NCBI GenBank assembly: GCA_030248295.1
Contig: JASANH010001213.1
Coordinates: 62,001-126,000, forward strand
Source of the DNA: Mesodorylaimus sp. YZB2_4
Taxonomy: Eukaryota; Nematoda; Enoplea; Dorylaimida; Dorylaimidae
Direction: 5' to 3'
DNA length: 64,000 nucleotides
Position numbers and translations under genes: made by a program. Under the pieces are notes generated by a model. The model made no database searches and was not told the origin of the DNA. It saw nothing but the letters and a program-made list of their open reading frames with translations. Positions within the stretch are counted from its first letter, which is position 1. The number at the start of each line of letters is the position of its first letter. Below, one piece after another: positions 1 through 11,835 of the stretch.

Positions 1-1024
1 TCGACGTACTGTGAAAGTATTAGTGAAAGTAAATTTGAATGAGCTGATGCACTGAGGTCTTGCGCAGGACAGCATGAGCACTAAAACTTCCTAGCACAAC
101 TCCCCCAGTGAGAAGGAGAGCCGGCGGCTTACCTGTCCCAACAAAATGCGAGTATAGGCAACAATGTACAGCCAGATCGACAATGGCGAGTGCACTACCA
201 ATGACGAATGCGAGGTCTGCAAACGAAGGGTACATCGGTCAGAGAATTGCTTGCTCGTAGATGGAAAATGACGGTTATTGATGTCAAGGGGTGCGCCCCC
301 ATTCCCCGCCCTACAGACCTAGCAAGTACAGAACATACTGCGTATGTATGTCGATCCCCAGCACCCTAGCCGATTATTGGCTAAAATTTTATCAAGGGTC
401 CCTGTCTTATTCCGTTCTTACCCCCTTCTTGGCATCTCATGGACAAGCATGTCATTTCTACCCCAAAGATTGATATATTCAGAAAAATTATTGGTTATCT
501 TTTCTGCAGTGCGCGTTGTTATCGCACGCTTTTCGGTAAAAATGTATCGGGTACAGAATTTCGTAACTAAAAAGCCACATGAGCAAATTGCTCGTGAAGA
601 GATGGCAATGCGCCTGAATGACCAGATTACGTTGTATAGAGTAGGCCCTAGTATTATAATATTGATTTTCCAATATTACTCAATGACTCTAGGTGAAACG
701 TAGCCACTCCTAGCCCTATGATGCGCTTGATCTGCTGATGATCAAATCTGTGATAATCTATCAGCTTTGCTTGGGTTCATGAAGCTTTTGGAAGCATGCA
801 TCGTTTTACTTGCAGTCCAAAAGATATAAAATTTCTTCTCACTTTGAAGCCACTCGTCATGGATGGCAGTGCAGGAATGTGCAGAATATGAAAATATGTA
901 AAAACTTACCAAGCCAGATGCACTCGATCTCAATATCCTCACGCGGTCTCTTGGAATGTGCCCAATCGAAAAATGAGAAGACAAGTCCAAATCTCAAGGG
1001 ACCACAAAGCGACCAAGCAGGCAT
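1..1024 (-). CDS. 5' exons of an unknown small membrane protein (partial)
   Basis: Two exons can be joined. Exon 1 runs from ATG at 1024 to 910 (MPAWSLCGPLRFG..., ending IECIWL) with donor GTAAGT. Exon 2 is 216-133, with acceptor TTTGCAG and donor GTAAGC. The junction is phase 1 and makes a new Asp codon, giving IWL-D-LAFVIGSALAIVD. Exon 2 is a hydrophobic helix (LAFVIGSALAIVDLAV). A further acceptor-like CTTTCACAG ends near base 9, so the next exon probably starts at the window edge. No family is recognised; two hydrophobic stretches in the first 65 residues suggest a multi-pass protein. The structure rests on splice signals and frame continuity only. Confidence 0.5.
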
Positions 1025-3280
1025 GCTCCCTTTGGCCCTCTCACCCTGTCTGTGCCACGGCCCCGCGGGTTGGTGACAACGGCTTGGCCTAGGATGGCCA
1101 TCTCGACCTCACCACAAATACGATAAGAAGATGGCAGGGTGTCGACGAGGTCACGACAAAGCCCGACGAGCATAGTGACCGCTGTATGTGCGGACGAATA
1201 CACAAATATACATCACTGACGGATACTAAAATATTGGCGCACGTCCAAACCCTTTTAACAAGCGGTTATGATGTGTGATTAAGTGCAAGACTCACGATCA
1301 TTTCAACTCAAATGCCTGAATTATTAGAATCAGCGTCATTTCAATGCCCAGGCCCCAATAGCGCTCAGTTTTTTTTCTATCAACAAAAATTGTGTCTTCT
1401 ATTAAACCACAAAGCAAATGGAAATTTTTCTTTCGATCATTATCATCGCAGTGTGAATTAATCAAGAAATAATTTGATTCTGATGTCCCGAAGCCATGGA
1501 CCCATTCCGTGCCTCGCATGGACAGGCATATTTTGAAATACGACCAAAACGAGCAGATCGAGAACCTCTCTAAATCATAGCTCTCTGAAATATAGAGAAT
1601 CATTCGCAAAACTTGATGGAAAGCCGTAACCTAGAATCACTTTCATGAGCTCCAGCCCCACCGACCAGTTCCCTTTTGGGGTTCAATTTGAAAAAATATC
1701 AATTCTATTTGTTCAGTATAACGCACAGCCTGGTGTTGCATTCACTACGCAAAGAAGCACAGGCCGGGATAGGGATCGGGTGGATGATGTGTATTGTGCA
1801 AACTGCAGCAAGTTGAATCAGGCAGATGACTGACAGCCACACACGACCATGAGATTTACCTTGATTTACCTCAAGAACGCGAAAGTGGATTCGTGAGATT
1901 TACCTTGTGGTTTTTCAAGTTCAACCTTAAAAGGGAACTGGCCGGTGGGGCTGGAGCTCATGAAAGTGATTCTAGTACGATCTGTGACAGTGTAAATCGC
2001 TGCCCCAGCTCATACGCAAGGTACTCATCGTCAGGCTACGAAGTTTTTGAACTCCCGATTGAGTCTTTCTCATCGACCCCGCAGGACGAGCTTACCAAGG
2101 AAAAGTCAGTCACGCCCTTATTCGAACATGCGCGTACCACCATCCTAACAGATCCAATTTACAAAGCACATATTATCACTAGTTCCTCTGGTTCTTTTGG
2201 AATGTTCCCGAATCATGTTGCACTTGATCGACGTGATCCTTTGATTCGATGTCACAGTAGGTCCAAGAGAGGGGGCCTAGACAGAGGGCAAAGGGCAGGC
2301 TTTGACAGACACCACACACCTTACAGAACCAGAGCAACAAGAAGGACCCACTGCATCCGACAAAATGTCCGCACTAATAGGACAGTACCTACGTACAGTA
2401 GTAGAAACATTTTGTCGTGCCTAACTATTTCTGCCGTCAGATAAGTTTCTTCATTATGAGAAAAGGGGACAAAAAAAACGGCGGAAGCAGACGGAGATCT
2501 GCACTACATATAGGCATTCCATAATGATTCATATTGGCACACACTCACTAAGAATTGGGCTGTGCCATGCACGCAACACATATTGCTTTAGCAGAAGCTC
2601 AAATGCGACAGCGCAGAAAGTAACTGATTCTTCGCTCCGGCTTGAGTATATGTAATGCTTAGCAAGCTGAACAATGGTGTTTAGGCAGAACAAGCAAGCT
2701 AAGCAAGCAGAACAATGGCATTTCCTGAGAGAGCTGGGGCTGAACGAATCCGAAAAGTAAGTGGTTACTGGTCCAGTCAAGGCTGATCTGCTCGATTTGC
2801 TCGAATCCAGCAAGCATACTGCATTAAACCACCGTATTACGTGGGCATGTGATTCGCATACGCTCGATTGTATCTGATTCTGCACCACATGAATAGCATT
2901 CACTGAATTCTCTCATTCCTCATTGGTGCAGCTTGGACGGAGCTGCAAGCTGCACCAGAAAAGTTTTTGATGAAGAAATATACTCAGGTTTTTTGTGCTC
3001 TATCCACGCATGTTGTTAGAAAGGCCATAAGGCTGTCCCCTAATGAGTACTTGCTGCCGTTAGTGAATAAGTCCGAAACGTGCCTTATTCTTGTCCACTA
3101 CTGTATTGTACACACTGTCGAGTACTGTACGTTACAGCATGTAGCTTTTTGTCAAAGCAAACCTGAGGAGGTCTGCACACTTTCAGCCTTCATCAGGTTT
3201 ATTTCATATTTCACTCTCATAGTAACAAATCACTCCTTTTGTAACCAACTTGTTTTCAATATTAAAAAAACAAAAGAAAA
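1025..3280. other. Intergenic stretch, no supported gene
   Basis: Short ORFs occur in all frames without family signatures. The longest, at about 1893-2444 (+), lacks an ATG start and clear splice sites. Nothing else is supported here. Confidence 0.5.
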
Positions 3281-3351
3281 GGGGGCAACCGGAGTTGAAC
3301 CGGTGACCTCTCGATCTGCAGTCGAATGCTCTGCCACTGAGCTATACCCCC
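3281..3351 (-). tRNA. tRNA-Cys (GCA)
   Basis: The minus strand folds as a full cloverleaf. The acceptor stem GGGGGTA pairs with TGCCCCC, with one G-U. The D arm is AGCTCAGTGGCAGAGC, the anticodon loop is CTGCAGA with anticodon GCA at 3319-3317, and the T arm is ACCGG-TTCAACT-CCGGT. There is no intron and CCA is not encoded. It looks like a functional nuclear tRNA gene. Confidence 0.95.
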
Positions 3352-3785
3352 ATAGTCTGCGCCTGTGTATAGAGCTGCTTTGAACTTGATTTCCGAGAAG
3401 AAAATCGTAGAACGCCAATCTATGTCACACGATTTACGCCGAGCTTAACTCACGCCAAAAATTTAAAAATTATAGTATTCTCTCTTTATCATAGTACCCG
3501 TAACATGTTTGCTCCACCAGGCACAGGTCACAGTTGGTTCCATGTTTTAGACGTTCCAGACATTATTAGCCAAGAAAAATAACATGAACGGTCAAGTGAG
3601 AAAATATAAACGCAACATGGTACAATATGTACTCGGTCATAAGCCACGACATGGCTGCCAAGGTATTTATCAATCCGATACAAACCTCCCGTTTTCTAGA
3701 TGTATGAATAAGTAAGAAGTACATTTATCATTCCAATAAGCTTTTCCATCGATCTACAGTAACAGTTTCTGGCACAACGTACATC

Positions 3786-4343
3786 TCATCGATTCTCTTG
3801 ATTATTATCTGATGAGCCATTTCCATTTTTCTGCACTTTAGGCACAGTAATAGCTTTACCCGCGGCTACTACATCGTCGTAGGAAGGCGGTCTATCGTCG
3901 TAATAAGAAGGCGGAGGCAAACTATTGCCAATTTGGGAATTTGTAAAGCTAAAGCTAGAAACTCCGACTGGTCGTTGAGCTACATCAGCATCGCTGGTGT
4001 TTGGTCTGGCAAAACCTGACGGTGACGTAAGTCCTTCGGATTGGCCGGGATAAGGGTGGTAGTTACCAAAATAACCAGGTGGCTGAACACCCATAGAAGG
4101 ACCTGAAGGGGGCATTCGTATGGAATATGGCGGTGGATAAGCGACGTGCGATTGACTATGAGCTCTAGCGTTCGAAATCGAAGTCGATGTTGAAGTTGTT
4201 GGCTCATTGCACACGGCAGTTACTGCACTCGTATGTTGTAATTTGTATAATCGTAACCATCGAACGCAACATGCGATCATTAAAACGATAAATAAAACTG
4301 ATGCACCAATACCGAATATGCTCGGATATACAAAATCTACCAT
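3786..4343 (-). CDS. Single-pass membrane protein with four PPxY motifs
   Basis: A 185-aa ORF if it starts at MVDFVYPSIFG (4343). An in-frame upstream ATG at 4382 (MKAKKKKFLR) would add 13 residues translated from a poly-A tract and is less likely. One transmembrane helix (about residues 5-26, ending IACCVRW) is followed by a long Pro/Ser/Thr/Tyr-rich cytoplasmic tail. The tail has PPPY, PPGY, PPSY (in LPPPSYYDD) and PPSY (in RPPSYDDVV). PPxY motifs bind WW domains of NEDD4-type ubiquitin ligases, so trafficking or ligase-adaptor roles are plausible, as for WBP1/VOPP1/Shisa-like proteins. No Cys-rich ectodomain is seen; an upstream exon could supply one. Family membership is not certain. Confidence 0.7.
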   Translation of the reverse strand: MVDFVYPSIFGIGASVLFIVLMIACCVRWLRLYKLQHTSAVTAVCNEPTTSTSTSISNARAHSQSHVAYPPPYSIRMPPSGPSMGVQPPGYFGNYHPYPGQSEGLTSPSGFARPNTSDADVAQRPVGVSSFSFTNSQIGNSLPPPSYYDDRPPSYDDVVAAGKAITVPKVQKNGNGSSDNNQENR

Positions 4344-4620
4344 TATTATGAGCCGTAAAAATTTTTTTTTTTTTGCTTTCACATATACAGTATTGACTCT
4401 TATTCAAAGAGTCGTAGCGCAGAAATTGCGATAATAATGATGGCACTAGTCTGAAAGAGAAAACTTGAACGCGTGAGAAAACTTAGTGGAGGGCAAAAAA
4501 CCTGTTCATAACTGAATAGTTTGACGCTAACGCACCAAGTTCTTTGCAGCCCGCGAAAGAAGCCTACCTCCTTGCTCCGAACGCATAAGACAGGACGTGC
4601 CCGTCAATATCTAATCAAAA

Positions 4621-4900
4621 TCACTGTCTATAGTAGCGACATCGACTCGTCGTATCGCTTCTTTTCGCGCACATTTCAGAAGCCTTTGCTTCGTAAATGA
4701 CAGTTTGCGAAAAAGTGTGCTTGACGATAGCGAATATCCAGTTTCCAACAAAAAGCCCATATGTGGCAAATATGAGCAAAGTGCACATCCCCTTCTTCTC
4801 GCCTTTACCACCTTCCGTACACACGACACCACCTGCGTGCCATGCTGGCCAAAACGAGGCCCACCAATGCAGCAGCTTCGACGTCTTTTTCCTGTCGTTT
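4621..4900 (-). CDS. Possible terminal exon of an unknown membrane protein
   Basis: An open frame ends at TGA 4621 and can begin at an acceptor-like CTGAAACTAG at 4901. The translation is balanced and protein-like. It includes Trp-rich LHWWASFWPAWHAGG and a hydrophobic helix GMCTLLIFATYGLFVGNW, then a short charged tail ending RCRYYRQ. It lies upstream of, and on the same strand as, the PPxY gene, but its own stop argues that it is separate. No family recognised; no upstream exon identified. Confidence 0.35.
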
Positions 4901-6544
4901 CTAGTTTCAGATACGAGCGAGCGTAGCCGACGGAAAGACGATGTGTTAGCTAGGTTCGTTTAATCAAACGGAAAAAGCCAGCTAGGTGGCTCGCATAGGT
5001 GGTAGGCTAATATAAGCTGGTACAACTAAAAGGAGGTGGTAGAATAGATTGGTGACAAGAGAAATAGAAATTGCGAAAAATGAATGGTAAGAGCAAAATG
5101 GGGTGGGAAGGGAAACTTCGAGTGGGATTACGCGAACATCATTCTGCAATGCCTTTTCATGACGACGAGAAAAAGCGGAAAAGCTGGCGCTATGTTCAAA
5201 GAAGTAACTTTTCTAAGCGCCTTTCGACGTGGCTGTTGCCTGGCTACCCCCGACGCATCGATTCATCTTGGGATGTGTTGTACAGGTAATACTGGTCTAC
5301 TGAGGTGACCTTGACAAAGTGTTCACGAATGTGCATGTTAAACATGAAAGACGTACTTTTTGATTAAAAATAATGATTATGAAAACGTTGGGAAAAGGTT
5401 GAAAACTTCGTTTACTCTCTCCCTTATGTGGGAGGCGTAACCAAAGAGGGTTGAACGCCCTTTGTAGGAAATTGGCAGGCACCAGAAACCTTTCGCAGGC
5501 TAAGGTAAACTTGACTTTTGCTTTGTGTCGAATTCGTTGATAAAAAAAAACAATTATTTGTCTGCCGCGAAAATTAAAAACTCACAGTTAGCTGCTGACG
5601 TCAATGCATGCCAAATTGTCCCCGCAGTAGGTAGGTACCAACGATTCTGTGTGAGCGTAGAATTTTATATAAATGCCAAGTAGGTGCGTTTACAAGTTCC
5701 ACCTGCTTAGGCATAAAGCTCCTGAAACCAGAGCAGGTGCGAGTAACTTATCGACTTGCCAAGCATAGAAAATTAAGAATATTGTACTGCGTAAGTCCTG
5801 CATCCGATGCACTGTACGCACTGGATTCGCATACAAGCCACTTCAGTGCTAGTTGGTAAAGCGAGACCTATGCATCATGAGAAAAGAGTTTCGGAGCTTC
5901 TGTTCTCGCCTGCATTAGGTTGGCTGTCAACTATGGCAGGAATGGTTTTTAAAAAATGTACACAGGAGCATCGAACACTATGTCAGTGCCCATTCGACTT
6001 GTGTCCTCCATCATGCTAGAAATAAATGTCCACAATTTTTGAGGTCGCAATGTTCCCGGCTCCCTTCTCGAGGTGCTCGTCTAGGGACTAAACTTTCATT
6101 AGAGAACGTTTAAACAACCAGTGATCCTCAGACGACAGGAGTCGTCAGCCATCTTCCACTGGTAAGAGAGTTATTTGCTGTTGCTTAGAGAATAAAAGTC
6201 AAAACACATCTAAAATTGAATCTATCCTGTACATAGGTGCAGACATCAGCAAAAGTCAACAAAGTTTTTTAAAAGGGTTAGTCCAGCTTAACCCGACAAA
6301 ACATTCTGTCTTTGGATCTCATTGCTCACTGTGCTGGCTCACGACACAAGAGGACCGCATCAAGGCATGATCTCTATGATGATCTCATATATACATAAAT
6401 GTGTGCGCATCTTCTGCAGCAATGCAAAAATCAATCAACCAAATCCCGCCTAGCCTAGGTCTAAGGTAGTTGATCAGTAAATGCAGATATTGTAAATCCC
6501 ATACTGTACTTGCCAAACTTGTGAATGCAGTGAGTGCTCGCTAC

Positions 6545-6655
6545 TCACGGCCGGATAGGATCGGATCGGATCCCATCCGTTCGGATCATATATCCGATCC
6601 GATCCGAATAATCAGAATCCGAAAATTCTCCGATCCGAATTATCCGATCCGACGT
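6545..6655 (+). repeat. GGATC-rich dispersed repeat, copy 1
   Basis: Begins CACGGCCGGAT and continues as degenerate tandem GGATC/GATCC pentamers. Its start matches 23.89 kb (same strand) and 24.29-24.33 kb (opposite strand). A further GGATC-rich block lies at 60.9-61.0 kb, so this is a mobile or dispersed unit and not simple local slippage. Confidence 0.6.
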
Positions 6656-7364
6656 TCCGAGCCAACGATGTTCAGAAAACCGCAGGACAACTAACTACGC
6701 ATTAAAATTTTTCTCCAACCGCTCTGTAGTGAAATGGATTAGATGTGATCAATATTCTGCATTGATACTTCCTTCTTCCTGCTCACAAATAGAGTTACAA
6801 GTTATCTTGCCGCTATTATTATTTTAGACCAGAGAAAACATGGATGATTCAGATTTTGCGAATAGTTTGGAGTTAGTCGACAGAAATATAAGTGAGTGAG
6901 GAGTGGAAATACGTGTTTCTATAAAATAGTTTGCGGTTATGGCTACAGTCTAATTTTTTCCCAACATATTTTCGATCTTAGCAATCATGAATCAATGCAG
7001 GCGCCACAGAAAACCAAGTTCTCTGAAACTTACCAGTCCAGTATTGTTGCATGGCCCTGGTTGCCTTCGACGCCTTTTTCTACTGCGTGGTTACAAATGA
7101 GTTTGGTTTTCTTATTTTTGATTTGTTGCGTTCTTACCTATTCCAGCCCTGCAGTGTGCTGATCCAGGAGCTCGAATTTAGCAGCTGATTCAGCTTTTCT
7201 GGTATCCTTCTACAGCTGACTTGCGCAAGTTGTTTAGGTCCACGAAACTTACCTTTGTGAAAATTGGTACTCTCGACTATATCGCGCTTTGAAAACGAGT
7301 GGCTAACCTAGTGGCAGCTAAAATATCTACCTAGGTCAAGCTGATCGTGAGTCAGACTGTATCA

Positions 7365-7490
7365 CTCCCAATTTGGTTAGAAGCCGCACCCGGCAAGACA
7401 TAAGGCAACATTGACCCACAGACAACGAAGGAGGCACCTTATATACCAGCGGAACTAGATTAGTTTGCATGGAACATGCTGGTATCACCT
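7365..7490 (+). repeat. Dispersed repeat, pair of 35696-35830
   Basis: Shares an extended match with the reverse complement of 35696-35830, including AGCCGCACCCGGCA, GACAACGAAGGAGGCACCTT and GGAACATGCTG. No coding content; class unknown. Confidence 0.6.
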
Positions 7491-7772
7491 ATTATCATAT
7501 ATCTGGTCTTTCATCACTAGTCTTCTCTGGTTTGAGCCGGACTCTCTGATTCTCTTGTTATCGACCGAGTGTTCTTGTTGACCGAATGTTCTTGTTACTG
7601 ACGACCAGGAACTGGCTGCGTGCAGGCCTATAACGTAAACACTACACCCCTGACAAGACCGCTTACGGGTGAATACCGCGATGACTTGCAGAAGAAACAT
7701 GAGAGGGTCATTCTTTATGGCACACCCGATATACTACATAGATGATGATAAACTTTATGGAGGATATAAGAT

Positions 7773-7785
7773 GGGGGGGGGGGGG
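7773..7785 (+). repeat. 13-bp G homopolymer
   Basis: Uninterrupted run of 13 G. Similar runs occur at 33149 (C15), 42981 (G16) and 45314 (G14). Confidence 0.9.
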
Positions 7786-8261
7786 TGAACATAGGAAATT
7801 CGGTTCGGGTTCGGTGAGATTTAAGAAAAAGTTCGGTAAGGTTCGGTTAGGTGCAAAAACCGTGCTCTGTCGATGCTGGCATGGAGGCAGCCTGATATGT
7901 TTATCGCTTGATACTATATGGACCACTTGGTCGATCGATCGCTCACTCTTTGAACAGCGAATAAAAAAATTGCTTCAATGCTTTTAAACGTCGATTTTAA
8001 TAAGGCGCTGCATTTCGTTGCTAAGAATCTTCCTGAAGATACAGTATGTCCAATTTAGAATGCCAGATAAAAAGCGGGAAACCCCAAAGAGGTGTTTTTC
8101 AAGTGTCTGTTTGCTGTACATAGATCAGTGAAGCTGGCATGTTCTCCATCTCCTATCCAATTCGGTGAAGCTGGACCTCGAAAAACCGTTTCAAGCCTTT
8201 CGTTAGCAAACGGCTTAAAGTGCGTACTCACTCAACCATTTGGGCCCTACCAGTGACCTGG

Positions 8262-8722
8262 ATTTCTTTTTTAAAATTTTTGTGGGTTGGGGCCCGCGCC
8301 GCCCCAGTTCCCCACGGGACTTCCAACCCGTTTTGCCTATAGCCGGCCAGCAGTCATGATAAGATAAGCGAGGCTGTGAGGTGACCAGCTCTCACAGCAG
8401 CGTCCCCTGCGCGTCTCCACTAGGAGCACCTCCACGCGAGGGCATCCTGGACCAGGCACCGACTTCCTCGGACGATGGCGGGTGGGTTTTGAACCCTGTC
8501 GGTGTTCGACAGCCGAGACTGTCTACTCGTTTGGCTTCCGTCTCTCCACTCGGAGCACCTCGGCGGTACTGGGTGAGTCACCCACGGCCTGGCGTGCAAG
8601 GTCAGCGAGGGTTTATGGTTCGCAAACCGACCTCCATCACCGGGGATCGAACCCGGGATGAGTCCAGCCACTCGCTCCCAAGCAATACGGGGAGACGAAT
8701 GCCGAGCCGCTGCACCTCCGCG
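8262..8722 (-). mobile_element. SINE-B copy (longest copy in the window)
   Basis: Read on the minus strand it has a tRNA-like head with B-box GGGTTCGATCCCCGG near 8650. A long body follows, containing TGCTCCGAGTGGAGAG-type and CTGGCCGGCTATAGGC blocks, and an A/T-rich 3' end (CCCACAAAAATTTT). Partial copies occur at 11.6, 24.5, 28.2, 34.7, 48.6, 55.7, 60.2, 60.6 and 61.0 kb. A polymerase-III-type SINE is inferred from the B box. ORFs crossing this region are spurious. Confidence 0.65.
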
Positions 8723-9554
8723 GCCGCCACCAGTAATCTGGGTGACACATGGGTTCTAGAATTCTTGGCACTGTCTATCACTCCTACGCTGGAGCACAGC
8801 TTGAATATGGGGACCTGATTTCGACCAAAGGTTCACTCAGAAACTGCCCGCACGACATTCTCAGCAAGTGGGTTATCGTTTATGACTCTGCTTGGAATTA
8901 ACCCGTAGTGAACAAATGATTCTTAACTCACAATCAGTGTTGCAAATTTCCACAGTGAATTCACGAATACCGTGGTTGAAGCAAGCCGATTCTGGTCACC
9001 ATCACAGCCAGAGATTTGTTCAACCTCATCGAATTGTGATTCCACAGTTGTTGCATGCAGCCGTGTTTAATTTTTTTGCAATCAACCTAAGGGACAAAAT
9101 ACTGGTGCACATATGCACAGTAGCTGATTGCAAGCTTGGGAATTTTATTAAAAATCAAAATTCAAATACATGATTTTGTAATCTTTCGACTATGTACTTT
9201 TTGCCTGCCTTGTTTCCTGTTCCTTGACTGATACTCAATTTTTTCTCCGTTTTTTTCATGTCTATCAATACACGTGTGCAGCGTGACTGCTTCATTAAAA
9301 GCACAGTCATAAGGAAAACGTGATCCGTACACAAAAAGTCACTGCTAATAATATACAGTTCTGAATTTCGCGCTTTCCTCTAAATTGAACCAATCTTAAG
9401 GTTAAATTTCGTCATCATTTGCATCTTTCACCATTTACAAGGTTTACAAGTTACATACGCAGGGTTTCCTGGTATCAAATTTCTTTAAAAGGTACGATAG
9501 AGCTGCCAGAAGATCCGTTTTTACTCTGTAGAGAAGCTAGACAAGGACAGGACC
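8723..9554. other. Intergenic, no gene seen
   Basis: AT-rich sequence between two SINEs; only short unsupported ORFs. Confidence 0.5.
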
Positions 9555-9717
9555 GGCCTCGTAACCTGGTGGATTAGGCGTCTGCCTCTCACGCCAGGTG
9601 CGCAGTTACGGGCGAGTGTTCGACTCGCGGGCCGGTAAATCATTCCGTGTAAAATGTGTCCCTTCACCCTCGAGTGGGCAAAAGCGTTAGGTGATGTGGT
9701 AAAACATGAACATGAGC
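9555..9717 (+). mobile_element. SINE-A copy (tRNA-derived)
   Basis: The tRNA-like head begins GGCCTCGTAACCTGGTGG (A box) with B box GTGTTCGACTCGC. The 3' body is AAAATGTGTCCCTTCACC...GTGATGTGGTAAAACATGAAC, and it ends in a short ATGAAC-type repeat tail. It is nearly identical to 23347-23512, with reverse copies at 15220, 17569 and 19638. It is not a tRNA gene: the acceptor and anticodon stems are degenerate. Confidence 0.8.
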
Positions 9718-9848
9718 AGGAACAGGAATTCTACTCACACAGCATTTCGCAGTATTTCTTCTTTTCATTCTTCACATTGCCCTTTCGGCCAAACCACAGC
9801 TTATCAGAAAATTGAATTTTCATCAACGTTACAGTTTTATGCATTATT

Positions 9849-10505
9849 TCAATATAAAGCCATATCCGAAAAGGACCTAGTTAAAGTGCAGTGTGCAGTT
9901 TTTCTCATGACCTCGTCATACGAGGGAGGAGGTGAATTGTCAAAATTTTCTTCCATTTGGCACTCTACGAAATTTGATTCAGGATGACATTCATTTCCTT
10001 CATGGATGGATTGGTGTGGAAAACTGTGCAGAGAATGGTCGCTACGAGCGCGCCTAACGGTAGTTCTCACGCCAGATGCTTGTGCCAGCGTGTCTGCCCG
10101 CTCGCATTGGGCATGATGACTCCGAGGCACCGCTTCGTACTCCTCGATAGTTCGACCTGGAACATAGTGGCCGCTATTTAGGTGAAAATTGTGGTTCGTA
10201 GCGTAATTATGACTGGCTGTCCATAATACCGGAATATGAGTTCTTTGATAGTGTCCATTTGACGGCTGGGAGTAGCTGACAGATGGAATCCCACGCACTC
10301 TGCCAGTTTCCACATCTGCATCTGGTTTTGATCCAAAAAAACCACTGTTGCAGAATGAATAGAACTTGATGATGCAGCACAAGAATGACACGGCTACACC
10401 GAGACACAGGACAATCAATAATATGCCGAAGGATTCTTCGAGTATCATTGCAACAAATGCGTTTCGTGTCGTCGAGACGATGTCCTCAGAAACACATGGT
10501 TTCAC
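9849..10505 (-). CDS. Single-pass membrane protein with PPPSYDEV motif
   Basis: An intronless 218-aa ORF starting MKPCVSEDIVS. One transmembrane helix lies at about residues 24-47 (GILLIVLCLGVAVSFLCCII). A long polar, His/Ser-rich cytoplasmic tail carries PPPSYDEV near residue 192. PPxY motifs recruit WW domains, typically of NEDD4-family E3 ligases, so a sorting or adaptor role is inferred. It resembles the 3.8-kb gene in architecture but not in detailed sequence. A TATA box and TCAGTT initiator lie immediately upstream, predicting a 5' UTR of only about 15 nt. The start is the first ATG after that site. Confidence 0.75.
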   Translation of the reverse strand: MKPCVSEDIVSTTRNAFVAMILEESFGILLIVLCLGVAVSFLCCIIKFYSFCNSGFFGSKPDADVETGRVRGIPSVSYSQPSNGHYQRTHIPVLWTASHNYATNHNFHLNSGHYVPGRTIEEYEAVPRSHHAQCERADTLAQASGVRTTVRRARSDHSLHSFPHQSIHEGNECHPESNFVECQMEENFDNSPPPSYDEVMRKTAHCTLTRSFSDMALY

Positions 10506-10516
10506 CTTTTTTTCCT

Positions 10517-10552
10517 AACTGAGGAAAAACGTTTTGCAAGCTCGCTTATAAA
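10517..10552 (-). promoter_or_regulatory. TATA box plus Inr for the 9849-10505 gene
   Basis: On the minus strand, TTTATAAG (10552-10545) is followed 32 bp later by TCAGTT (10522-10517), the classic spacing for TATA and an arthropod-type initiator. The TATA context TATAAGCGAGC is like those upstream of the 27.6-kb and 57.7-kb genes. Confidence 0.65.
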
Positions 10553-10899
10553 GTCCACTGCATGGTACAAAATTCAATGAACAGTGACTGGGACTTGGTA
10601 GAACTTTCGTTCTCTCTGTCGTCAGTGTGCATTCCGCAAGTATTTTAGCAAAGTCGAGCGAACACTTTTCGGCGCTTCTGAATTTTGTGTATGTACACGT
10701 GTAGTGAGAGGTAGATATTATAAGCTGAAAGAAAACTGTAGACTAGTTTTCGTTTCGTTGACATAGTTCGCTGAAGCTGATTCTGAAAACCAACTTACGA
10801 TAGGACACCACTGGTCACCCGGCCGTTACACGCAGATACCAAAACTCGTCCCCCCGTTCTACATAGGTTGAGAGAACACAGATTTGCCGTTTTGGCTGG

Positions 10900-11073
10900 T
10901 GAGTGTCAAACGTGAGAAAAGAATTTGAATCCGACAAACATGTTGCCGATGATTTGTGCTTTGAGCATGTGGGGGTTGTAGGAAGTAAGGTACAGTTCTT
11001 TGCGGAGGGCGACAGAGACAAAACCTGTTGTGCTCTTTACGGACAGCACGTAGTAGTCGAGGAGGACCCATAA
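10900..11073 (+). CDS. Possible 3'-terminal exon, unknown protein
   Basis: The plus frame from about 10903 to TAA at 11071 reads as a balanced acidic peptide. It includes EFESDKHVADDLCFEHVGVV and DKTCCALYGQHVVVEEDP. The frame is closed just upstream by TGA, so it would need an acceptor near 10899-10920, and none is strong. The antisense ORF (Arg/Pro/Gln-rich) looks less like protein. No family recognised. Confidence 0.3.
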
Positions 11074-11610
11074 CAGCTTTTGTTCTTATTATGGCTGTTG
11101 AAAAACATTATTGACCCATCTTAGGATAACCTTCCACATATATAGCCGACAATATGCTCTAATACAACCACATTCGCTGAACGAGGAAATATATTTTCTC
11201 GCCTGAAGGCAAGAAGCAAATTTACGCTCTGAGGAAGAGCGGGGGTGTTCCTCCTTCGAAATATATCTTGAACCCCAGTGCTATAAGACGCTCCAGATGC
11301 CTGCCCGAGGATGTAGTATAAGAGAGGGGCTCAGGGGGTTTCAAATAAGTTTGCCGTATTCTACGCTTGTTTACCAAAAAAGTCCGTATTAGTCCACGTA
11401 CTGGTCTTCACGCCGTGATATTTATTGAAAGGCACATTTTGTTAGGATAATAAAAATAATAAGGAAGGAAAAGTGGTCTCTAAATGTATCTGGTAACATG
11501 CCCTACATAGGTGCCCGTTTTTGCCGTTTCACCCATTGAAGATATAGTGTAAGTGAGGGGGATCTGTACCGTGAAGTGGCTGAACGAGTAGAGAATCAGT
11601 GGTTCTCGAA
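11074..11610. other. Intergenic, no gene seen
   Basis: Mixed-composition sequence between a doubtful exon and a SINE-B fragment; nothing recognisable. Confidence 0.5.
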
Positions 11611-11619
11611 CAGGAGTCA

Positions 11620-11835
11620 GGAAGGGGCCTCCCTTCTCGCTCAGTATCATCCTAGGACGCTGGTGCTGGCATAGAATGCCCTCGTGTGGAGTTGCTCCAA
11701 GTGGAGACGCTGCCGTGAGAGCTGGTCCCCTTATTATATATAGACTACTGGCGGGCTATAGGCAAAAACGGATTGGAAGTCTTGTGGGGCTAGGGTGGTG
11801 CGGGGCCCAGCCCACAACAATTTTTAAAAAAGGTG
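11620..11835 (+). mobile_element. SINE-B fragment (head missing)
   Basis: Carries the SINE-B body: AGAATGCCCTCGTGTGGAG, a CTGGCGGGCTATAGGC-type block, and the tail GCCCACAACAATTTTTAAAA. The tRNA-like head is absent, so it is 5' truncated. Confidence 0.65.

Larger units (their letters stand above)
4901..8260. other. Repeat-rich intergenic region
   Basis: No supported gene. It holds a GGATC-rich dispersed repeat (6545-6655), a repeat shared with 35.7 kb (7365-7490), a 13-bp G tract (7773-7785) and degenerate TTCGG-type sequence at 7800-7855. Confidence 0.6.

Noticed and set aside
1893..2444. 183-codon open frame on the plus strand
   Set aside because: Starts with GTG, lacks convincing splice sites or motif, and ends in arginine-rich low-complexity sequence.
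8381..8818. 145-aa ORF
   Set aside because: Lies inside the SINE-B copy; the same frame is open in other non-coding copies.
9555..9640. Possible tRNA gene
   Set aside because: Acceptor and anticodon stems do not fold and the same sequence recurs with a SINE body; it is a SINE head.
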